Of a stretch of 64,000 bases of DNA, positions 55,410-64,000 are shown one piece after another. Made by a program: the position numbers and the translations under genes. The notes beneath the pieces are model-generated. The model was given only the letters and a program-made list of their open reading frames with translations, had not been told where the DNA came from and ran no database searches. This DNA comes from Annona cherimola. Its lineage: Eukaryota; Streptophyta; Magnoliopsida; Magnoliales; Annonaceae. The stretch is from the NCBI GenBank assembly GCA_030490835.1, contig CM059971.1, positions 71,008,224-71,072,223 of the forward strand. The letters run 5' to 3'. The number at the start of each line of letters is the position of its first letter. Within the stretch, counting starts at the first letter, position 1.

Positions 55410-55417
55410 TTTTATAA
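55410..55417 (-). promoter_or_regulatory. SDR-B TATA box
   Basis: Minus-strand TTATAAAA about 50 bp before the ATG. The short distance implies a short 5' UTR. The aligned position in SDR-C is CATTTTACA on the plus strand, so the box is lost there. Confidence 0.7.
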
Positions 55418-55419
55418 CT

Positions 55420-55785
55420 GGCGGCAGCAAAGCGAGTTGGAAGCCAGTCCAAACACGTACCTGGGGAAGAGGATTTCAGTGCGAATTTCACCTCCATGAA
55501 AACCATTTGCTAGCAATTGCCCGCTGGTTCCCGCCAAGTGCCAAGTGCGGCCGAGGGGAAAATATATGCACGTGTCACGCAGCAGCACCATCGAAATATT
55601 TCTAGCCTGTTACCAAGTGAAAAATATTCCATTTTTCAGAAAATACTTTTTTGATTCTCAAAAAATATCAATTATTTTTCTCCCTTTTATACAATTTTTA
55701 AAATTTTAGTATAATTTTTAAATTTTCTAATGCACAGCTCCATTTTTTCATCTCATTCTATTCACACGTCCTATCTCATTTCTTA
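55420..55785. other. SDR-B upstream region
   Basis: GC-richer to about 55600, then AT-rich. CACGTG-type core CGTGTC/GCACGTG lies near 55571 (minus or plus), a possible G-box. No gene seen. Confidence 0.4.
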
Positions 55786-56076
55786 GGGTGTGTTTGGTTA
55801 GAGGTAAAATTTTTGACGAAAAGTTTTTAGAATAGAAGTTGTCAAATCAATAGAAAGTGATGTGATATAATGGGAGTAATGATGAGGAGTAAAGAGAATA
55901 AAGTTAAAATAGATAGGTTAGTTGTATGGGTAGTTGTGTATAAATGATTGAAAAGTAGGGTAGTTTGTATAGAAAAATGTGAAAAAATAATTAAAAAATA
56001 GAGTAATTATGGAGAGTGAAAAGTTTTAGATTGAAAAGTTTTAGTTAACACTTTTTTGCCCTAAACAAACACACCT
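55786..56076. mobile_element. Tourist-like MITE, second copy
   Basis: A 291-bp element starting GGGTGTGTTTGG and ending CAAACACACCT, flanked by TTA (55783-55785, 56077-56079). Its interior parallels 19942-20235 (GTTAAAATAGATAGGTTAGTTG, GAAAAATGTGAAAAA, GAGAGTGAAAAGTTTTA). Confidence 0.82.
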
Positions 56077-56079
56077 TTA

Positions 56080-57898
56080 ATAGGCCAACCATGACGTGAT
56101 CACGATGATGATTAAATTAACATCTAATTTCCTCATTTTTGTTTAATATTATTTTATTTGTTGTATGATAATACTAAAAATTATTGCAATTGAAGTTTTT
56201 GTTAGAGATATCTATTTAAAAATATATAATTATGTATAAATTATGAAAAATTTACAAAATTACTAAGATATAATATATTAAAATGATCAATGATAATTGA
56301 AATATTTATGTGAGCAAAGAAGCCTCTGTGCTCATCCTAGATTTTTAAAATTTTAATTATATTTAAAATCTGAATTACCTACCGTATTTAATATATTTTA
56401 TTATGTTACTAAAAATAAATTTCATTAGAAACATGTATATTCTAAAAATATCTTTTAAGTTATAACTACTGAAAATTTTAAAAATTATAGTACAAATATA
56501 ATATATTTAAATTTACAATAAATATAGTTTTTGAAATTATAAATAAATATATATTGGTAAATATGATAAATGATTTAAAATTTTAAAATATATTTTAAAA
56601 ATAAAAAACAAAGAGTAAGCATAGAGGCTTCATGCTCAAGTAAATATTAGATCCTCGTTCCAAAATGATATGCATATACTGTTTATAATTATTCGTTTGC
56701 ATAGGACCGATGTGCTAAATAGTTCTAATATTGAATTAAATATAATTAAACAATTTTATTATTAATTTTACACTTTTTAAAATGGTGCAAATGTACGTAT
56801 TTGATATGCATTAAATTTGGTTTCATAATTAAATAAATAATTGTAAATGTAATGAACGAATTAGGTTTTGATTTAACCATCCGAGAAGGAAAAATGCTAG
56901 GGGCAATACCATCGAAGCACTCACTTAATTAAATATTCTACTTTATAATTAAAAAAAGAAAAGAAAATGACTATGACTATGGTCCGCCCCACCAAGTCTT
57001 GCGCCTCGGTCCCCGTCCACGTGACCATGTCCCAATCGATAAAAGTATATTAAAAAAAAGGATATTTGCAAACAACCCCTCAACTATTTTGAATTTCTAA
57101 CATAAATCATGATACATCCTAAACTGTACAAATTCATTGGAGAGATTCTGTAGGGAGTTGGGACAAAGCTTGAACTATTTTTGGTTTGGAATTAGGGACT
57201 GCAAATAAAGTTCAGCAGTGAAACGTTTTACGCAAAAATAATTTAGATAATAGGAAGTCTTTTGCAAATAAATCTCAAAATTCATGGTTATGTGTAAAAA
57301 AAGGGAAAAGGGAGGGTCTTTTGCAATCACAGTTCAAAACTAGGAGATTATTTGCAAATTGAAAATTACGGGCATGAATTGCAAAACTAAAAACTTACGT
57401 AGTCATTTGCAAATAGCCAACATAGCATATGAAAAAGATAAATGAAAGACGAATTCAGGGGCATCCACCGAATCTGATGGTTTTGGGAAGGATTTTGATT
57501 TGTCCGGTATTCGTTTGCATGAGTCCGTCCAAGTTATATAAATGGACTCAGACCTCGGTGCAACCAATTTCTGCTCCTATTTATATGTAGGATTTTATAT
57601 ATCTTGATGTAATAAACCCAGCTCAATTTAATATTTTTTGAATTTTCTATTTTTTTTTAATAAAATTATAAATATCAAAATTTTCATAAATTTTCACGTG
57701 AAGGGGAGAGTGAGATGTGTGAAAATTTGTAAAATATATAAAATATTAAAAATAATAAAATTTATATATAAACTTCGTATAGCTGACCATTGAGCCCACG
57801 TAACGATGAAAAAACCCAAAATAAATAAATAATAAATATATATCTATATTAGCTGCCTAATTTTATAACTATACAATTGAAAGATTTAAACAAGAATT
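56080..57898. other. AT-rich intergenic DNA
   Basis: No ORF of note. 57060-57420 has repeated TTTGCAAATA/TGCAAACAA strings and may be a decayed small element. 57560-57800 is AT-rich with weak foldback character. I see no gene. Confidence 0.45.
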
Positions 57899-57913
57899 AA
57901 AAACTTCTTTATA

Positions 57914-58186
57914 GCCAAACGAGTGGCGCTCGTTTGGTTGACGGGCGCGGAACGAAAGCTTTCGTTCCGCCCGTCGCGTGTTCGAATCCCGCATGGGATT
58001 TCGAACCAAAAAAAATTTCCGTGGGGGCATTTGTGGTCCCCCTTATTCGATTGGGAGCTGGTGGTTTCCCCATTTGATATTTGGGAGCTGGTGGTCTCCC
58101 TTTGGAAATATTGTTAGAATTGTCTCAGAACTTTGAATGTGATATGTGTTGAGATATGTTGTAAATATATACACCAATCAAAAAAA
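57914..58186 (+). mobile_element. SINE copy 2, tRNA-derived, with hairpin head
   Basis: A 273-bp insert flanked by a perfect 15-bp duplication AAAAACTTCTTTATA (57899-57913, 58187-58201). The head GCCAAACGAGTGGCGCTCGTTTGG could serve as an A-box region and GTGTTCGAATCCCGC is a good B box. Between them is the perfect 18-bp palindrome GAACGAAAGCTTTCGTTC (57950-57967), extended on both sides by GGGC/GCCC. The body has two GGGAGCTGGTGGT-TCCC units and the end is a poly(A) run. It lacks coding capacity; any ORF across it is spurious. Confidence 0.9.
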
Positions 58187-58201
58187 AAAAACTTCTTTAT
58201 A

Positions 58202-58434
58202 AATATCAAGTTGTGATTAAAACTGTTGAAAACAAATTAATCCTCTTATCTAGGATTAACATTTTCTTTTAATCATTTACGAAAATTTTAATCATTTACA
58301 GATTTGATGAGGTAATAATCCTCTTAAATGATTTTCAAGTTTAGTTCTTCGTTGTCTCAAGGCTTTTAATTGTCTAAATTGATGAATTTGTTTAGGCATT
58401 ATGCAACAAGAATAAATAACTGTTTTTTCAAATT
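58202..58434. other. Spacer after SINE copy 2
   Basis: AT-rich; reading on the minus strand, the tail of the ORF at 58435-58644 may continue here after its stop. Confidence 0.35.
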
Positions 58435-58644
58435 TTATTTATCTTCCTTTAAGTCAAGATTATGTCTTCTAAACCAGAGTTGTTGTTGTTCTTCTCTTTC
58501 TATTAATATTTCTAAAAATTTTGTAATCAATTTATGTTGTACTACAAGTCCTTTAATTAGAGATAAATGATCAAGAATGGCTCTCCAAAATGTTATTTCA
58601 TCGTTTATATTGTTTTTTAGGTGTTGAAGCAGTTGTTGTGGCAT
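58435..58644 (-). CDS. Short ORF of unknown family
   Basis: 69 codons, starting MPQQLLQHLKNNINDEITFW and containing ILDHLSLIKGL and REEQQQLWFRRHNLDL. It looks like a real helical protein piece, not random AT-rich translation, and a leader-like region with a TATA-type CTATAAAGAGG lies about 520 bp upstream on the same strand (59160). I do not recognise it. A viral or retroelement origin is possible because of the neighbourhood, but this is a guess. Confidence 0.3.
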   Translation of the reverse strand: MPQQLLQHLKNNINDEITFWRAILDHLSLIKGLVVQHKLITKFLEILIEREEQQQLWFRRHNLDLKEDK

Positions 58645-59043
58645 TTATAGAGTCATCTTTTCATTTTTAAATCTACATAAAATTTGTCTAATCTTGTTTT
58701 TATCCTATTTTTAATCTTCCCGAATCCACTCAAATCCTTTTAAAGAAAGTTTAAATAGGTTATATATTCTATTATCTTTTGTTTTTTAATGAGATATTTG
58801 ATCTTAGTCGGTTTTTTCTTAATACTAATATGCGTGAAGAAAGAAATAAATTTGCAGGCAAACAATAACTCAATTGAATAAACAAAATTTACAATACAAG
58901 TTTGAAATACAGATTTGAAAATAACTTACAAGTCTAAGTTGGATCAAGCTCTAAATCAATAACTTGTTTCTTTAACAGAACTTTGAGATTGTCTTATAAC
59001 AGAAGTTTTAGGAGAGTTTTACAAAGTAGAAAGGAATAATAGA

Positions 59044-59074
<31 letters not shown>

Positions 59075-59880
59075 CCTTTGGAAGATTGAAGGTGATCATT
59101 GTAGCAAATTGAGCTTCAGGAAAATGGTTCAATGCTGACTTCCTTCTTCAGTGTCCTCTTTATAGCCATTTGGAGACGCTCTTGATTGACTTGTGCTGGC
59201 TTGGAACAACAACCATTGATGAAAGCCAACTTAGCTCCATGGCAGAGATTCCAGACAAAGCTGGCTGATAAGCTGGGTTTGGTAGAGATTCCCCACAAAG
59301 TTGGTTGGCAAGCACTGTTGGTATTCTAACAAGAACTGTTGGAGATGCTATTGGAGCTACAATAGGATTCTTCTACTATTATTGAATGATTGTTTTATCT
59401 TTTATGTTTGCTGAGCTAGTGATGTCACACTGTTGTCATGTTGGTGGAGTACTCAACGTGGGAGAGAAATGTTTAAGCAAGAGTGGAAGATGATGGTTTA
59501 GGCTGAGTTTTTTTAAGTATAGAAATGCAGTTGATATTGAGACTATATATCTTCATTTTGGTCTGCCTGGTCAGCTTCATTTGACCCAGTGGCAGACTGT
59601 TGGTCTTTCTCGAGTTTGGCGGTTGACTGTGCAAATGGCTATGGGCTAAGCTGTTTTTGGATTTCTCGGAGGAGTTAGACAAAATCTTCTTGGGTTGATG
59701 CTATTGCGAGTTTGGATTGGACTCAAGATTTTTGTGATAAAAACTGCAATTCTAATTTAGATGGTGTTCTTAGTGCTTGCAGTTGCTGTTTGTTGATCCA
59801 TTCAAGGATCTATTGAAGCTCAACATAGGTATATGTAAAAGGATCTCACCATTTTACCTTAAAAATTCTTCTAATGGAGG
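58645..59880. other. Unassigned, leader-like DNA
   Basis: On the minus strand CTATAAAGAGGACACTGAAG at about 59163 is followed by a CT-rich stretch (the GA run in reverse), a layout resembling a strong promoter with an untranslated leader. It includes ORF-like pieces without recognisable domains. It could be the intergenic region of another pararetroviral copy, but no viral gene is attached that I can identify. Confidence 0.3.
59052..59074 (+). repeat. (GA)n microsatellite
   Basis: About eleven GA units. Confidence 0.9.
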
Positions 59881-60111
59881 ATGGTCGGGGTTTTGAATTT
59901 TGAAGAAAAGCACGCTCCCATTAATAAATCTAAGCAAGAGAAAATTTTGAATAAATATTTAAAGTTTGAGGAAAATTATTTTCATAATTTGAAAGAGGAA
60001 ATGTTTGAAAACCTTGATTTACCAAAGGCGACAATATTTCAAGAATTAACCCAAAATGATCTCACTATTGAGCAAACCAATAAGGAAAAATATTATTTGT
60101 GTTCCATTTGA
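59881..60111 (+). CDS. Short Lys/Glu-rich ORF, unrecognised
   Basis: 76 codons, NFEEKHAPINKSKQEKILNK near the start and FENLDLPKATIFQELTQNDL later. The composition is protein-like (mixed hydrophobic and charged), but I cannot assign a family. The downstream frame is closed by many stops. Probably a fragment of a decayed element. Confidence 0.25.
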   Translation: MVGVLNFEEKHAPINKSKQEKILNKYLKFEENYFHNLKEEMFENLDLPKATIFQELTQNDLTIEQTNKEKYYLCSI

Positions 60112-62039
60112 AATAAAACATCTAGGAAAAGGAAATAAAACACATTATGTTGACCCAAAATGCTTCCAAAATAAAAATCTAGCCACAAGACAACTACACA
60201 ACATACATTGCTCAAATTCTGGGAAGTGGTTGATAGGTCCCAACCCTAGGAACCTACCTACCACCTAAATTAAATGAATGAAAGAATAAAAAATTGACAT
60301 CAATGTTAGGAGTGGGAACGGGGCGAGTAGCCTAGTGATTGCTCCGCCCCGACCTATTTTATACCAAGACGGGTAGTGGTTCTTTATCTAGTGGGTTGGG
60401 TTATTAGTTTAGAATTTCTTAAATGTCGGGTAGGGGTGGACCTACCCTTACCTGGATCTCTCGGCATTCGTATTAACCGCACTTTTTTCCATATAAATAA
60501 CAAGTGGGAAAATAGAAAATCCTATCCTATCATCTCCACAATCGACATCTAATTGCTACTATCCCCTAGTTTGTGCAAGTCCATCAATCGTCATCCCTAT
60601 TGTTTGTCCGTCCCTATCGGTGTCCACCCTTGCTAGTTTCGTTGCTCCTACAAGTGTTGTATTATTTCATAGCCGATAGTTAGATCACTATATTTATCCG
60701 CAGGAAATTTCATATGTGGGCCAGCTTCCTGTAGGAAGCTTATCCAACATTGTCTCTTCCATTTATGAATTCTCTTCCATCTCCAACAACTAGTATTTGT
60801 GGTCGGTAGCCTTTCTCCATTTCCCATATTTTGTTGGGTTTTAATCTTTGTTCCATATTTGGAAGCAACCATTTCCCCATTTTAGGTTTCGCTTTTCCTT
60901 TTCTTATTTCCCATTTCCCATTTCCATTTAGGTTTTAGTCTCTATATTCATTTTCAGCAGCAACTATTTTTGGCGGTAACAATTACTTTCTTGATTTTAT
61001 GATGAACATGTTATAATAGAATTAGGGTGTTTAAATTTGATGTGTTGGACAAAATATGTGTAGTTCATGTGTGTTTTCTAAATTTAAAACTTTTCTTTGA
61101 TGGTGGATGAATGATTAGGCACATAGTTAGATTGGTTGTGATTTTTGTTTTTTATATGCATATATGTGTTACCAATTGTAGTGGAAAGTATTATTGAATG
61201 TGATTTTGTTTTATTGATTGCATTTGCATATATATTATTTAGGTTATGCCTTCTACAGAATTTCAAAATAACACAAAAAGTATTATGAATGTTCTTTTCA
61301 CTTTTTAGGTATAACTGCTATGATACTACATATTTAAGTAATTTTCATTTTAACTCCAAATATCACATCCATATTATTTTTGTTGAAAATGAATGGTAAA
61401 GGACATTAAATGAGTTCAAGAAATTATTGATTCTTCAAGTTGTAAATAGAATTCTGAATGAGATATGTTTCATTAGCTTCTTATAATATTCATTTTTATT
61501 TAAGTAATGATGTTTTACTTTGATTAATTAGTAATAAGATGAAGTATACAATATTGAAATTTAGAATGTATATCTCTTTATACTTGATAGGTTCATAAAT
61601 TCTTAAAACATCTCACCTTACCTACTTTTTTTGCCTAATCCGTTGTCCAAATAACGATCTGAAGTTTGTCCTTAGTCCTACTAAAAAAGTAAGGGTCAAA
61701 CCATCTAGACTTGGTCTAAAAATAAGATTAAAATAAAATTTTTCAAATTTAAGGTCAAGATTCGGCATGCCTTGACCCATCTCGATTCTCTCCCTAATTG
61801 AGGTTCCTTCCTTTTTCATCTTACATCTTATCTTTTTATACATTGCTCCTTTGGAGGTCACACCGTTACAACAATCACCCACTTATTTTCTATTCTACAC
61901 ATGAGCTCAATTACCGCTTTTTGCCATCCGTCTATAATCACATGCTTGCCCACACTGCAGGCCGTACCCGAAGGGTATAACCGTAGTAAAAGAAAATTAA
62001 AATAATTACAAGATTATTGTAAGATCCACCATTACAAAC
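60112..62039. other. Unassigned DNA with transposon-end-like strings
   Basis: 60305-60475 holds AGGAGTGGGAACGGGGCGAG, ACGGGTAGTGG and GTCGGGTAGGGGTGGACCTACCC, related to the strings at 11700 and 13670-13820. The rest is AT-rich with short ORFs. No gene recognised. Confidence 0.35.
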
Positions 62040-62300
62040 CATAATAAGCAGAGAAAAGGAATTCCATCCCCAAATCACAAAAAGAGAAAAAGCTATTCCA
62101 TTACCATCATGACTTCTCGTGGAGCCGGTACTATGGCTCGGTAGTGGTAGAGTTGCAGTTGGTTTTCACTTATCCTTCCACTGTTATCATCCTTTACTTT
62201 CTTCCTTGAGTTTCTTCCCTCATAACGAGGGAAGAGCCATTTTACACCTGCTAGCAGCAAAGGTGGCCTACTTGGATAAGCTAATGAGAACATGCATGGC
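62040..62300 (-). pseudogene. SDR-C: fragment of SDR exon 1 and flanks
   Basis: 62055-62075 (GAAAAGGAATTCCATCCCCA) matches SDR-B intron 1 at 54903, and 62112-62260 matches the start of SDR-B exon 1 plus its 5' flank (GTGGAGCCGGTACTATGGCTCGG, TTTCTTCCTTGAGTTTCTTCCTC, GAGCCATTTTACA). About 350 bp between, most of exon 1, are deleted. The start ATG survives at about 62189, but a TAA follows within seven codons. This is a non-functional third member of the array, same strand. Confidence 0.8.
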
Positions 62301-64000
62301 TGTAGAAGAAGGGAGAAAAGGTTTGGTATCTTATCTGGAGTAGGGGTAGTGTAGGGCTCGGTCCATTTTTCAAAAAAAAAAATTAATATATGCTGCTACA
62401 TGTGCACGTTTTTGGTGCACATGCAGAGCACAAAAAAATATTAAGTGGTGTAAGAGAAAGTTTGAGCGGGTGCTCGAACAGAACAGGAAGAAAAAAATAG
62501 AAGAGAAAAAGAAGAATAGGAAGAAAGAAAGAGGAGGAGGAGGAGGAAGAAGAAGAAGGAGAGGGAAGAGATGAGAGGAAGCTTGTCGTCATTGTTACCA
62601 TGCCGTCGTTCACGCAGCCGCCGCCGGGTCACCGGAGGTAAAGAAGAAATAGTTTTTTCATTGGGTTTTTTTAATTTACACCCAAAGCATGCAATAAACG
62701 TAGGGGTTTTGCTAAAATATCTTAGATAAACATGTATGGAAGTAAATTACACCAATTTGAGTAATAGATTTGGTTATTAGGGATCCAAGATTTGAAATGG
62801 ATAGGATTTTGATTTTTATCCCAAAAAATAACCAGAAATCATGTGGCTTTTGATAAATTCATGAATAAGAGGATATTCGGAACCTAAATCATGAAAATGA
62901 AAGGCTAAAATCAAGCGAAGTGTGAAATCAAAAATTCAAGAGTGGTGTATCCAAATTTTCTTATTCCAAATCATGATATAATTATTGTAAATGCTATTAG
63001 GATGTATTAGTTATAAATTAATATGCCCAATTTTAGGTAAAAAGGAGAAAAATTAGAATTTTTATGACCTGTGGAAATTGGACAGCCCCAAAAACGTAAG
63101 TTAAACTTGGGGCTTTTGGAGTATTTGATTTAAACATTATTTATGGATAAATTTTAAGATATTTGAAGTGTTAAAAATATAAAAGAAAATTTATGGAAGT
63201 GTTATGCTAAGTTGTAGGTAGGGTACTGGTCTTGAAAATTTATGTGAAATTAGTGCATAGTAAATTCACACAGTATAAGAATGATTGATAGATTTTAATA
63301 TGCTTAATATATGTATCTTAAGTAGGCACTTAATGGATAAAAAAATTATTAGCTTTAAAATCAATGCATCTGTAGACATTAAAATTAGAATGCAATACAT
63401 GGTGATTTAAGTCAATGCTTAGCCAAAATTGATAATTTTGTTAGGAAAAGGAAAAGAGAAAGTGCAAGACACAACCTGAGACTTTAAGGTAAGCAAGCTT
63501 TTGAAATTCAATGATTTATTGTGATAAAATTTTTATTTTGTTACTTATTTTGAGAAAGGTTGTTGCAATAAATGTTCACCTTATGTCTTTATGTATTTCC
63601 TTAGAATTATGTGCAAATGAAGTCAATTTTCTTAGGTATGCTAATTAAATTTTATACAAACATTAAAAATCTTTGGGAATGACCATTGCCTTATTTTCTT
63701 TTATTTATGTATATATATTTATGTTGTTATGGCAATGCTTTCGAACTTGACTTTCGGAAATGAATCTTTTCTTTATGATTAGCCAAGTAAACTCCTTTTA
63801 TGACATAAATGCACTTGACCACTAGTGTGAATGTAATTCATGCATGGAAATAAATGTAAGGTTTCGCTAAGGTTGTAATTGGACAAGTTGTTCATCCTTG
63901 ATGTTCCCTGGTCGGTGCGTCCGACATATGAGAGTGGGTGATCACTTGATAAGTGTCACCTACCATAGAGAAAATTATGTCATTGAATGATGCATGCTGT
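62301..64000. other. Unassigned right end; possible LTR at the edge
   Basis: 62470-62580 is a purine-rich GAA/GGA tract. At 62601 a short plus-strand ORF (MPSFTQPPPGHRR) ends at a GTAAAG donor-like site but no downstream exon is recognised. 62700-64000 is AT-rich; TCGGTGCGTCCGACATATGA near 63911 and the overall style recall the LTR of a Ty3-gypsy element continuing past the edge, which I cannot confirm. Confidence 0.3.

Noticed and set aside
54964..55605. 213-codon plus-strand ORF
   Set aside because: Antisense shadow of SDR-B exon 1. The minus strand has the motifs and splice sites.
57950..57990. Functional tRNA gene in the SINE head
   Set aside because: B box is present, but the cloverleaf is replaced by a long palindrome and there is no acceptor-stem pairing or terminator; the poly(A) tail and duplication identify a SINE.
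57923..58117. 64-codon ORF MALVWLTGAERKLSF...
   Set aside because: Lies entirely in the SINE, whose tRNA-like head and repeats explain it.
62601..62641. First exon of a plus-strand gene (MPSFTQPPPGHRR before a GT)
   Set aside because: Thirteen codons beside a purine-rich tract are too little, and no following exon is recognised.

Overview
This is a repeat-rich piece of a plant nuclear genome, most likely from a woody dicot or other non-grass angiosperm. The signs are introns with GT/AG borders, an AT-rich background, plant-type LTR elements (tRNA-Asp and initiator tRNA-Met primer sites), hAT, Mutator-like and Tourist-like elements, tRNA-derived SINEs and an endogenous plant pararetrovirus. 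I see no rRNA, tRNA or CRISPR locus and nothing prokaryotic. I cannot name the species.

The only convincingly intact host gene is a three-exon minus-strand short-chain dehydrogenase/reductase (SDR-B, 55361 to 52738, 293 codons, TATA box at 55410). It belongs to a broken array on one strand. SDR-A (exon 1 at 14632-14278, exon 2 at 1595-1461, exon 3 from 251 past the left edge) has lost its ATG and 95 bp of exon 2, so it is a pseudogene whose first intron has swollen to 12.7 kb. SDR-C (about 62040-62300) is only the 5' end of exon 1, with upstream and intron-1 scraps. Copies of SDR upstream DNA also lie at 16960-17390 and 11540-11670.

Layout. 1-14632: SDR-A, carrying a young non-autonomous Tat/Athila-like element (E1, 1819-8454, TSD GGTCA), a 411-bp Mutator-type MITE (9-bp TSD) and one pyruvate-kinase exon. 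14753-16155: an hAT-type element inside SDR-A upstream DNA. 17455-27960: a tandem AT-rich repeat family bracketing a degraded caulimovirid of florendovirus-like layout on the minus strand (20830-27015), plus a second coat-protein scrap (18255-18625). 29095-33522: a dead 4.4-kb hAT with 8-bp TSDs. 34480-47680: a nest in which an L1-type LINE is interrupted by a Copia element, itself interrupted by a second Tat-like element (E2, 36102-42428) carrying a 'putative plant transposon protein' ORF. 48430-51400: a Mutator-like/Pack-MULE-like inverted-repeat structure. 51628-51887 and 57914-58186: two SINEs with clear TSDs. 52738-55361: SDR-B. 58200-64000: mostly unassigned, with SDR-C and hints of further transposons.

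Apart from SDR-B, most coding signal belongs to inactive mobile DNA. The best leads are E2 (extra ORF with its own TATA box and telo-box, repeated GGCGCC palindromes, stops that look like CAG-to-TAG changes), the non-coding motifs shared by E1 and E2, and the ORF1-stop/ORF2-start junction of the pararetrovirus. All calls are by eye; no alignment or database search was run.
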